Shown piece by piece: positions 12,801-25,191 of a stretch of DNA of 64,000 bases (positions are counted from its first letter, which is position 1; each line of letters opens with the position of its first letter). The DNA lies in NCBI GenBank assembly GCA_037893225.1, contig JAZGUH010000122.1, forward strand, positions 62,001-126,000. The letters run 5' to 3'. The notes under the pieces were generated by a model, which saw only the letters and a list, made by a program, of their open reading frames with translations, had not been told where the DNA came from and did no database searches. The translations under genes were made by a program, and so were the position numbers. This DNA is from Hippasteria phrygiana (Eukaryota; Echinodermata; Asteroidea; Valvatida; Goniasteridae).

Positions 12801-15800
12801 TGAGATTGGCAAAAAATGAAAAATAAATGAAAAATCCACGAAAACTCCACGAAAAATCCACGAGGACCCCCAGATCAACATATAGTTTTGTATTTGCCTA
12901 AAGGCACCCCCTTAAAATACCCGTTTTTATCGGTCTGTATCCACTTTTACAGGTAAAAACACCTGTAGGACAACACCTCGGGAATTCCAGATTGCAAAAG
13001 AGATTCTGTCAAAATTCTGAAATCCCGACAAAAAAATCCGGAAATCAGGAAAAAATCCTGACAAATCTCATCCCTGACATGCATGACAAAATGCATAATT
13101 ACTTCCTTAGCCTCTTTATCAAAAATATGATTGCGCTAGTTAGTTCTAAGAAACTGTTTTGGACTGGCTAATATAGTCACGCTTTGATTTTGCAGACCTT
13201 TTGTAGTGGCTGATAAATTGTGGGCGGTTTAAGTTACAAAATTTCATGTATGTTAGGCAACCGCTAAAAAACACTTTTGAATTCACGGCAACAAAACCAA
13301 GGATTCCTCAAAACTGCAGATTGCTTTGTAGCTCGAAAGCCTGAAGAAACCTGTCAAAAGATGGAGAAATGTTCAGTTTCCGGAAGAAAACCCAAGAATG
13401 ATATTTGGGGGAACCCACAAAATCAGGTAGGGAATAAAATCCCAACCCATGTCGGCCCGAGTGAGATTCGAACCCGGGTCACAGTGGAAAGCACCACTTG
13501 GCGAAGCTGACCCCTTCATTCTTCAATATAAAGTGCATAAATGTGGTATTTTGAGCAAAAGTCAGTTCCCAACTACAGCTGCCATTTACTCAACTGATGG
13601 CCACTCATGCTTGATGTTTACGAACAAAGGACGTGTCTTCAGGGCTGTAATACTTACCACCAATTAATATAGAAGCCAGTCTTGCTCTGAAGCGCCCTCT
13701 GTTCAGCTTGTTTATAGACCAAGGAGTCTGGTGGTTGGCTGAGAGCCAGCTGTGTCACGTCGGGCTTCGGTGATTGGACAAGAAGATGAGCGTTGACACT
13801 GATGAAGAGTTGGAACTCTTTGGCAAGATCGATTTCCTTGGAAAAAAAAGATGCGAGAAATACTGCTTGTGATTTTTGTACATATGACAAGACAGAAGAG
13901 TTGCATAAAGTATAAACACAAGTATCTTTTAATCTGAACCATTTTTTGTTTGTTATTTCTTTGTCCTTTCATAAAATCACAATATTAAACAACCAATAAT
14001 AAACTGACCGAATCAGGAGTTGAACCACAGACCACCAAACAGCTATTCAAGTGCTCTACCAATAATAAATTGACTGAATCAGGAGTTGAACCACAGACCA
14101 CCAAACAGCTACTCAAGTGCTCTACCAATGATAAACTGACTGAATCAGGAGTTGAACCACAGACCACCAAACAGCTATTCTAGTGCTCTACCAATAATAC
14201 ACTGACTGAATCAGGAGTTGAACCACAGACCACCAAACAGTTACTCAAGTGCTCTACCAATGATAAACTGACTGAATCAGGAGTTGAACCGGAGACCCAG
14301 TTAAGTGCCCTACCAATAATTTGAATAAAACAGGAGTTGAACCAGAGACCTACACAAAGACATTCATGTGTTCTGCCACTAATACAACCTGACTGAAATA
14401 GCCAGTCATTATTCTATCCATTCATGGTCCTTGTACCCCAATCCCGTAGACATTTTGTCAAAGAACCTTCCTAAATCCGCCAATATCCACCCCAGTGTAG
14501 TATTAACCCAATGGCGCAACAAGTAACTCCATGGGACATCAAGCCCCATGTAAAAATCCCAAAACCTCCCTCGTTCTGTACCTCCATGGAATTCTTTGCC
14601 TGGTGCATGTTTCCCTTCATCTTACGATCTTTCCTGTTTCAAGAGGAATATTAATTCCTACCTCTTGTATCTTTGATTTTTTTGGGTAGCTCCGTAACTC
14701 GAATGGCATTTAGCCTTGTTCGGGATCAACTTGCATAAAAACAAAATTGATTTTGAATTTTGAAAAAGTTCTGGGAAAGCTAGTGCTACAAAAGAATATG
14801 TTAAGCCAGCTGGCCTGGAGTTGATATATCCTTACATCTCGTGTCATGAGGTAATGGCTGTATTTCACATAGTCGCTCAGTACGAAAGCCGGTGCGGACG
14901 ATCCCATGACGGCTAGCTTAGCAACTATCCAGTCTAGGTTCAGCAGGAGGCTTCGCAGCTCGGTGCTGAGATGAGCCTTAGCCATATGCATGGGCAGGTA
15001 CTCGTGGATGTAAGAGTCGTCCTCCAGAGTGTGGTATTTGCCTTGACACAGCTTCTTGTATCTTAAGACTAGCTTTTTGTGCACCTCCTAGATAAATACA
15101 AAAAAACACAAGATTGTACAATTAACAATTTTACGAGACTTTTATGGCAGTTACCACTGTAAAGTTAAGTTTGTCCTAGGGCCAACTTGGCTCATTAGAC
15201 TGGGGTTTATATCCAATTTTCTTAGCATTAAACGAAGGAATATTTCTATTCCCCTGGACATGACGCCAGTCTGTTGCAGGTTAACGATGGGACAGTTACA
15301 ATTTAAAAATGGAACTCAAATTTTTAAAATTGGACCTTGTATTTACGCAATCTACATTTCAGTTTTATTTACAAAGAATCTAGGATCTTTGTAAATATAT
15401 ATCATTTACAAACAAATACAACGCCTTTAGTAATATACAGTGTATACAATTGTTTGTGTTTGATGTTTTCAATACGCCGCTGGGCCAGGATCAATGCTCG
15501 ACGCGGACGGCACCTCTCCTACGTCCTACATAAATACTGGGACGGGCAGCAGCCTTTTTGCAATTGTTGACTAAACGTTTAAACGCTACGGGAAAGTTTT
15601 GCTAAACTTTAATCAAATAAAACATAAATTCCCATCCTTATTGCCGGTTGCCTCCTAACTCTGGCTGCCTTGTACCCAGTTCTACTCCTGGATGGACAGA
15701 AGCAATTATGATAAAGTGTCTTGCTCACGGACATAAGGGTCATGCCCAATAAGGCAGCCTTCTGAACTTGTGTCTGTTACACTGAACCGCTCGTCAACTA

Positions 15801-18800
15801 CACCCCTCAATACACTCCTCAGTCAACAATTTATAGTTTAACCAGTTCGCGTCGGATGACGTGTATACACGCACTCAGTGAGGCAAGGGTCCAGCGGAAA
15901 TATCTGTCAGCGACCGGCTCGCAGTGAGCGAGGCCAGAGTGTGCTACCCGCAAGATCACATCCTTCTTACATTTTGATTTTCGCAATTCTGTTTGATGAA
16001 GTCCAACTGCAGGTCATGAACCGTATAGCTCATACACCGTAGCTTGTCGTCCCATTCCTGACGCACGAGGGACTTGTTGGCGAGTTTAAGCATCTCGTCT
16101 TCGACGAACTCCATCTCTTCGTCCCACAAGATACTCAGCACCTTCAAGAGAAGGATGGACATAGCTTAAAGGTAGTGTGCATCATTTGCAAACATCAACA
16201 AACAAAACTACTGAATTATTAAGAAATACCGTACTAGACTGTATTAGCAGTCTCAAGCATCCTGTGAAATCATGGCACCTGATGTGCTGTCGTTTTCAGG
16301 AAAAGTGGAAATTTCTCTCGTTTTTTAACGATTGTCGGCCGACAATCGTTGGAAATAGTCTAGTTCCCCAACCTGATAATTCCCTACCGTCTATAAGTTG
16401 TCCGGTTTTGTCTAATGTATGGTCAAAGAACCAGACTACTAGAACATAATTTTTTTCTGTTTTTCTGGCATCTATGCACACAAAACGTTAAACAGGTAGC
16501 ACGCTATAAAATACTAACCCCCAAATCCTTTTATTTCCGAAAATTACAGCAAAAGCAAATAGTGTATGCTACCTTTAAGGTCAGAGGTCATAACCCATGA
16601 CTCAGACATAAACCCAACACGAGAACCGAGTCTCTACCAACCTTTGCAGAAATCTTGACACCCCCATCAAAGATGACAAAATCGAAGTAGAGCTCCCTGG
16701 ATTCATCAGGTAGCTGATCAACGCTGACTCCCATAGCCTCGTCCACGCTCTGATACTCGTACGACGAGGCTTTGCGTAACCGACTGTATTTCTTCTCCTT
16801 GAGCTTCTTCAGGTAGTACCCCCACCGGTGGGGATGGTCTCTCAGCAGACCACCGATCAGAGAGATGACTAGTGGGTTTCCTATATAAAAAAAATATGCA
16901 CACATTTGAAACAAATTAATTTAGATTTTTTTCAAAGAATTAAAAATCCAGTCTACATCATATTTGTGACCCGCTCTGGAAAAAGGTATATTATGTCGCA
17001 AAATATGAAAAATGAGTTCCATGCATTTTTGGAAAGCCCGCAATGTAAGCTTTCATTTGGTACATGACAGAGCTCAAAAGCCCTTTCCGTTCTGGAGATA
17101 TCGCGTTTTTGCATATTAATTAGTTCTATGGAGTTCAAATGACACAACAGAGAAAACAGGCTTTGAAATAGCTAGTTCTAATACAATGCAATGGAACAAT
17201 GAACTCTAAAAAGGTTATTTTTTCACTTCATTCACTGAAATCAACATTGTTGTGCACCAAACCTGAAACTATAAATATTTAAGATGTCATTAAAGACAAC
17301 AAAAAATATAGATTTTGACGAAAATGTTTACCCTCTCAACGTTGAAAGGGCCATTACACGTAAATGCATAGCGCGACTTATATCACCTTTTTCTGGAGCG
17401 GGTCACATTTTAGTTTCTTAATTCCCATTTAACATTTCATAAAAAAGAAAAAAAAAGACAAGTACAAGGAGCAGGATTAAAAAAAAATTGTAAGGTTAGC
17501 AATATCATACACTACTAAATATGAAACTTTAATATCAAGTAGTATCAAGAAAATGATGCAAGTATATACTGTTAGAAAGTTAGGCAAACAGATTACCCAA
17601 CGTTGGTACAATAGTCAACATGTTCAACCTTTGGGTAATTTTTCACGTAATTTACCAACTGTTGTGTAACCACAGCTGTTGTGCACAAACCAATTGTTGG
17701 TTAAAGTGGGGTTAAACAACAGCTGTGGTTAAACAACAGTTGGTAAATTACGTGAAAAATTACCCAAAGGTTGAACATGTTGACTATTGTACCAACGTTG
17801 GGTAATCTGTTTGCTCAACTTTCTAACAGTGTCCTTCAATGTCATTTATGAACAAATGTTCCCTCACTGAATTTAGAGGATATTGATTTTCAAAAAAATC
17901 TGATCTGAGAAACAGCTCTTTCGGAAAGCACTTGGTTACCTGTAGATGATAAACGTATCTCCCACTCCTACACAAAACGTTCATAATCACTCAAATCTTG
18001 ACTTCTTCACATTTCACATGAATAGTAATTTGAATTCGAGCCCTTCCCCCCCAAAAAAATAAAAATCAGGCCAATAATTTTCCTCCTTCAGATAGAATGC
18101 GAATCAATTCACTTCCCATAATTCTAGAGCGTACAGCTCCTCCGGTGCAAACTTTTTGAACGGAGCGAGTCCGTCAACCGGCCAAAGAGTGGGACAAGTC
18201 GCGGTTACCTTTGGACGCCTCGAATATTTGATGAGCCTCAGGAGGCAGCTCTTGAATCGGTTTGTCAGTCCACAATGCCAGCGTCTCTAACGCCTGGGAC
18301 TCGGAAAATCCATGCTCCAGTGAGATAGTAGTGACAGGACCTATGGGGTTGGAAATAGGTCAGGGAAAAAAAATATACTGTTTGATCGTAAGAATCAATA
18401 ATCATTACCAATAAATACAATGTTCAACTCTGATAAAAATATCAATGTGAAGTAAATGTATTATCCCAGTGCTTTGCACACGGACCTTAACCCTCCTGTT
18501 CTCAGGGCCAAAATCGACCCAGCTGCTGTACAGATCAAAACCTATCAAATGACAGATTGAAACACACACAAACTGTCAGAGTTGGTGTTTAGAGTTTTTG
18601 ATAGGCTGTGATAGTTATAAGTATAGGAGGGTTAAAGGCAGTATACAACATTTGCTTTTGCTGTAATTTTCAGAAATAAATGGATTTGGGGGTTAGTATT
18701 TTATAGCGTGCTAGCAAATACTGTAACATTGACCTATTTAAGGTTTTGTGTGCATAGATGCTGTGAAAACAGAGACAAAAATTATGTTGTAGTAGTCTGG

Positions 18801-21800
18801 TTCCCTGACCCCAATTTAGACAAAACCAAGCAATTTATAGAGTCGGGGAACTAGACTATTTCTAATGCTTGTCGGCTGATTTCCACTTTTCTTGAAAACA
18901 ACAGCACACTATGATTTCACAGGATACTTGATCTTTTTCTTAGGGTACTTGAGGCGATATTTACTTACAGTCTAGTACCGCACTTTGTAATAATTTGGTA
19001 GTTTTGTTTTTTGATGTTTGCAAATACCTTCAAGATCCCACATTCGTCCTGGGATATGAAGGGTGAGGAATCCAATAAGGTGTGTAATGTAACTGGGTAT
19101 CCTCGGGTACAGGAGTGAATGGTTCGTTCTCTTTGTAAGTAGTGTCTGAGCAACAATACAACAAATACTGTTTGCACTGCAATTCCGGCAAGAAATGGTG
19201 AAACATGTATGAAGAGTTTTGAGGCTTCGCATGGTGGAATTTCGATATCGTTTCGGTTTGCGGTAACACCATGTGTTTATCTCAACTAACGAGAGGTATG
19301 GGTTCTGAAAAGAACCTTATCGCACAACTCGTATCTCAACCTTCGTTGAGAATAACCCGATAAGTCCCCATGGTTCTCCCTGAAGCATATTTCTCACTTA
19401 TCGACAGTAGAGAAAACGAGTTGCACGAAATTGGTTCTCCCTTGTTCCCCCTTTCACTTAACGAAGGTTGAGATACAAGTTGTGCGATAAGGTTCTTTTC
19501 AGAACCCATACCTCTCGTTAGTTGAGATAAACACATAGTGTTACCGCAAACCGAAACGATATGTATAAAGAGGTTAAGATAAAATGTATCAAGCAGGAAG
19601 TTCAGAATTTTGATGGCATTCACCCGGGCTTCTATGTCTGGTTTAAAATGTGACAAGCACTCTCTACAGCACATTGGAATTCTGGAGGTAAAGACCAGTG
19701 TTAAAGTCGAGTCCTACAATCCGAGTACCAAGTTCTCTGACTACATTTAGAGCCGAGTACGGGCTGAATCTGAGTACATTGATGATACACAGTCCTGGAC
19801 CAAAAATTTGAGTATGAGTTTTTCAGGGTCCGAGTACGAGAACATAAGCAGTTGAGTACAGGCTGAGTGCGAGTACACCATAAGAAAAAAAATACCAAGT
19901 TATGTTCTGAACATTATTATAATGTACCTGCAACATCAACAGTCTAAACATCAACAACTCAGGAGAATTTACTATTTTACTTTATTTCCGTGTTTTGTAT
20001 TTACTTTTGACACTATGTACATCATATGTGATTGGGCCAGAAATTTCTCCTTTTAGGAATTTACCCAACAGCCCAAGAACTGTTTAAGTATCTGTACTTT
20101 GGAGTCAAACGGTGATGTATTAAAAGAGAAAAATAATTGATTGTATTCCCGAGTACAGGTATCGAGTTCCGAGTACAAAAAGCCGAGTATGTGCCGAGTC
20201 AAATTTTTTTCGAGTACTGAAAATCGAGTTTGGGTCGAATACTTAGTGGTACTCGAGTACGAGTACGAGTACGAGTACGAGTACGAGGACAAGTTCTCCA
20301 ACACTGGGAAAGACACAATGTAGTCACAATACAATAAGATCAAGGAATTGTGGTAATCTCTTACTTGTAATCGTGTCTACAACGCTTTTATCTCTGGTTG
20401 TTACGAGCACTCTGCATTGCACGTCAAATATCCGAGAAACCTTGGAGGACCAAATGTCATCCAGGATAAGCAGACACCTATAAAAGATAAAAGAGGACAT
20501 TTTGCATTCCAATTTATTTTTCTACTTTGTATGCACGTCCTTATGGAGTACCCTTCCCACATCTGGGCTGGTGGTTCTGCTTGTCTTTATTAGATAGAGT
20601 ACAGAAGCGCATTGTTAATTTGGTTGGAGAAGAGTTGGGCTCATCCTTACAATCACTCTCTCACCGGAGATCTGTTGCTACTCTAAAGCCTGGTTTATAA
20701 ATAGTCGGTCGCGCGATGGTCGCCGCGACTAAAAATTGACGCGCGATCCTCTCACGCAGGGTTTATACTTGACGCGGAAGCACCAGCGACTAGTCGCTGA
20801 CAGATGCTGGCGACGTCGCTACAGAGTTCAATCAATTGAACTTTGACATGGTCGCTGACCTCACTTTTTTTAATGGGCCAATAGAATTGCCTGATCGGTA
20901 AGAAACGATGAATATATATGCAAATATGGCACACGGCATAACAAATAAATATCACTATCAATAAGCATTGAAAACGTCCTATATTTTATTTATGCGTTTT
21001 AATATTTATTGTTATTAAACAGCTGGGACAGACATTAATCGCACATCCAAAAAAGCTGCTAACTCTGATAAGTAATAATTATCGCAGCTAAAATAATTTT
21101 ACGTTCAGCAGTGGCGATGCGTGATCGTCACACGTCGCATTCGAATTCCAGATGCACTGCGCGTATGCTGCGCGTGCGTTTACAAACGTCGCGTGACGAC
21201 TATAAACTGCACAAAAAAGGCCTAGCGTCCAGCAGCCATCAGCGTCGGGTGATTTTCATCGCGTGACCGACTATAAACCGGTCTTTAGTCTGTTCTACAG
21301 ATATTTTAATAGTAAACGCTCCACAGGCTTGTCCGCCAATAGAGTGTTTGAGTGTAAAACTCGGCTTTCTGCCTGTTCCTACCAATAAACTCCAGCTGTA
21401 CCCAGATGTAGAATGAAAAGCTATGCCAATAGCTTTTACCCTCGTTCTGTATCTCTATGGAATTCTTTGCCTGGTGCTCGTTTCCCTTCATCTCACGATC
21501 CTCCCTGCTTCAAGAGGAATCTTAATTCCTACCACTTTAGCCTTGTTCGAGGCAAACTTGCAAAAAAAAATGCTATCATAATAAAATCACAAGGGAATCT
21601 TAAAACCTTAACTCTGCCAGATGCAGCAAAGTGCATCTGTGCTGACAGCTTCACTTTGCTGGGCTCTTTACACAAGTCAATGTGACAAAGTTAGGGCTGT
21701 GCGTTCACGGGTAATTTTGGATCCGGGTACCCGAACGCCACACTGGTTCGGTTCTCGGGTACCCGGAAGTGGACCGTTAAAAAAAACCAAAAAACAAAAA

Positions 21801-24800
21801 AACAAAAAAACAAAAACAAAAAAAAACAAAAAACAAACACTGTCTAATCATAGAGCAAGGTTTGTAATGTCCTTGTGTGCACCGTGCAGCCGCTAAAAGG
21901 CCCCCGTTCTAATTTTACGGCTGCGACCCTAAAATTTGTATCGGCAAGTAAACAAAAAACATTAAAAAATCAATAAAAAAAATAATCCTGTTGTATTTTC
22001 CGTCTTCACAAAACGCCTCTCAATAACATATTTCCGTCAAAAACGCTTGTAATTTGTTTGCCTACTTACATTCGCTATTTTTTTTAAAGAAACCTCCGTT
22101 GTTTTTACAAGTTCCCTTCGCGATTACAAGTTCCTTTCGGTGCGTGATTTCCTATCACCGTGATGAAAACACGCGTGTCATGCTCAATGCAGCAATGCTG
22201 TACTGGTTCCCGCCGCGCCGCCCACTAAGTGCCAAAGAAGGCATGATGGAAATGCGGCAACCAGTCTATGCATGCACTGCATGCCGCACGTGCACTGCAC
22301 ACAGGGGCCGGGGAGCGAGTGCCGTGTGCTGATTGGACGGCACGTGTGCGAGGTGGACTCACTGAACTGCGTGATTGGTCTACTATGGCTCTTCATATGG
22401 ACTTATTGGTTGTTCGGCGCCGGCCAGATATCACAACGTTCGTAATAGCCTGTGATTGGGCGACTGCACGGAGCGTGCCACTATCTTCTTGGTAAAAAAA
22501 GAGGTTAAGCCTTGTCCAAAGCGATTTTATACTGGGGCGGTTCTTCTGTCGCAGGGACGGCGAAAAATATCCAGCACAAGAACAAAAATGGGGGGTCATG
22601 TAGTGTAACCGCCTTATTAAGGCAAAGTTACGATCTTGGCTTCGTGTTTATTACTGATTTCAATTATTTCAGGGACACCAGGACCTTTGAAGTTGAACAT
22701 TAATTATGTTAAATTTGACCTATTATATAAGACATTCTCCATTGAAGACGTTTTCACATCTGCAGTCATTACCTGTCGTCCAGTCTCTATAAAAATATCG
22801 TTTAGAAGGTTCAGATATTTAAAAAGACCTCGAGTACGGTTATTTACAGGAGGCGCCGGGGTGTCGCGCCGGCCTTTGCTTGTGCAGTCAAGCGTAACAT
22901 ACACAATAATCCAACAATGGATTGAAATTGCACAAATAGCGGCAAATGGCGTCATATCCGGCCTGGTGGTACTGTTTTTTGTTTTTTGCGCCATTTTGGC
23001 GTCTTCCGTACGCAAGGGGTTAAATATTAAATCATCCACAGAGTACGAGTTAACCTGGCATGCCTGGGTACGATTTAACCTGGGTACGATTTAACCTGGG
23101 TACGATTTAACCTGGGTACGAGTTGACTCGGGTACGAGTTGACAGGGCACATGTACATGTACATGTAGTCGGACACCAAAATAATCACACACCATAAAAC
23201 AAATGTAATACTCCAAGCAAAGCCTCCTCCAAGCAAAGCCTTTTATTGTTTTTGTTTTAACGTATACCCGTAGGCCTAATACGGAGAGCGCTTCCCATTC
23301 CCGCTGCCCCAGTGTCTGAGCAACGTTCACTCTCTCAAGATCAATATTACTCCCGCCCGCTCTTTGATCATACCGCGGAGCTAGTTTAGCCCCAGCGTAA
23401 ACCGCAGTTCACTTCCATTGACAGACTATAATAAGCAACAAGATAGCTATAGATAAGATACAAACAGCGTTGGCCGACCACATTATTGATACTTTCCATT
23501 CACTGCATTTTTGTTGACGCATTGTTTTCAAAACACCGCCGGACGGTTCGGGTCTTTCGAGTCGGAACAGAGTTTGAAATAGATCGAATTCTCTGTATTT
23601 ATTTATTTATTTTTGGTATGAAACCTTACATTGAATTTTTCACCGTAAGTTTCGGGTACCCGAACCGGAAAAATGGAACCGGATATTGACGCCGGCATTC
23701 GGGTATCCGGGTACCCGGATACCCGGAACAGGCCTAGACAAAGTATGCAATCTGATGCGTCTGGCAGGGTTCTAGCAAACATGCCCTGGAGGGTTAGGGT
23801 TAGGGTTAGGGTTAAGAAATCTGATTTTTTTTTTTTTTTTTAATTGAACACTGCTCCTAGTAAGTTCAGACTATTCCCTGGTAAGCAGTCCACAGACCAC
23901 CGTTCCACAGGAACCGTTAAACAGTGGGTGCTCAGATGGAACGTTTTACCTTTCTGAGTTTTAACCCCTTGAGTCCGGGGCACTGTTATCGAGAGTGCGT
24001 ACTCCTGGCCGGTATTACCGATAGAGGGCGGTGCAGAGCACCGGACGAGTGAGTGGGCACGCAGGCCGTGGATAAAGTGCTGGCATGCGGGGATTTTGAG
24101 GGCGGTGCGGCCAAATATCTTACAGTGAGTATGAATAAAAAAAAAACATTCATTACAATCCCCATTCAAGAACAATATAGTTCACCGAACTCTATTCACC
24201 GTGAAACCCACACCAGCCACAGCTGAATGATGAATAGAGCAGTACGTGCTGGAATGTACATGTACAATACACGTAAACAGGCCCATTGGCTGCATGGGCC
24301 CACGATGCGGGATTGCGACTATAGATGTCAACCGGCCCAGTAGCCTCGCCTCACGCCGCGGCTATAGCCGTCATCCAGGCTCAATGGGTTAAGGTCCACA
24401 GAATCTCTTGATTGTCAACACACGCTTAAATCATAAGGCAAGTAAACTCCAAACTTTTCTTATATCTACCTGGGGTGTTGCTCCACGAGAACGACTCTCA
24501 GTCTATCTTTGGCCTCCTCCAGATTCAGAGGGGGTGGGCGTGACTCTCTGTCCAGCCTCGCACACAGGTTCTGTAGCTTGGTCAACTGCTTGGACTTATC
24601 GATGTTACTGATGGCTACCCAGAACACACCACCAGGAAATACCTCTGTTGTATCAAGGGGATAAAGAATTTTAATATTTTTTTTAAGGAAGTCGACTAAT
24701 ACAAGGCTAAAAGCCACTCTAAGTAAAGGGCTACAACAGAGGTGGTGGGGTTGGCCACAATTTAGGTTGAACGTCCCCACCACCCTTATGGTTTTCCTGG

Positions 24801-25158
24801 GTCCAGATCTAAATAAAGGAAGGCTGAATGTTTTCATTTTGACTGACTGATAATTAATTAAGTTGATTGCTGAATGTCTTTTTCCAGAGTTGGAGTCGAG
24901 TCCCTGCAAGTCCTTTCGCAAGTACTTTCGCAAGCCCAGTCAGAAGTCCTTTCATAAAGCCAGTCACAAGTAACTGGATGAACAATGACAAAGGAATGCC
25001 TTTGTCAAAGCTCATTTGAATAGCTTGTGATTGGGATTAGGACTGGAGGGCTTGTGATGGACTTGCAGGGACTTGTAGGGAATTGTGATGGACTCGACTA
25101 CATCTCTTTCTTTTCCAACGTGACCTTGCTTGTTCACTACGAGGCAGTGGCGGATCTA

Positions 25159-25191
<33 letters not shown>

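Noticed and set aside
22704..23039. Transposase gene inside the 2-kb hAT-like element
   Set aside because: The longest frames (about 111-152 residues) show no DDE, BED-finger or hAT dimerisation motif.
23790..23816. Interstitial telomere repeat (TTAGGG x3)
   Set aside because: It is the end of a TTAACCCTAACCCT-family MITE with a slightly expanded terminal motif.
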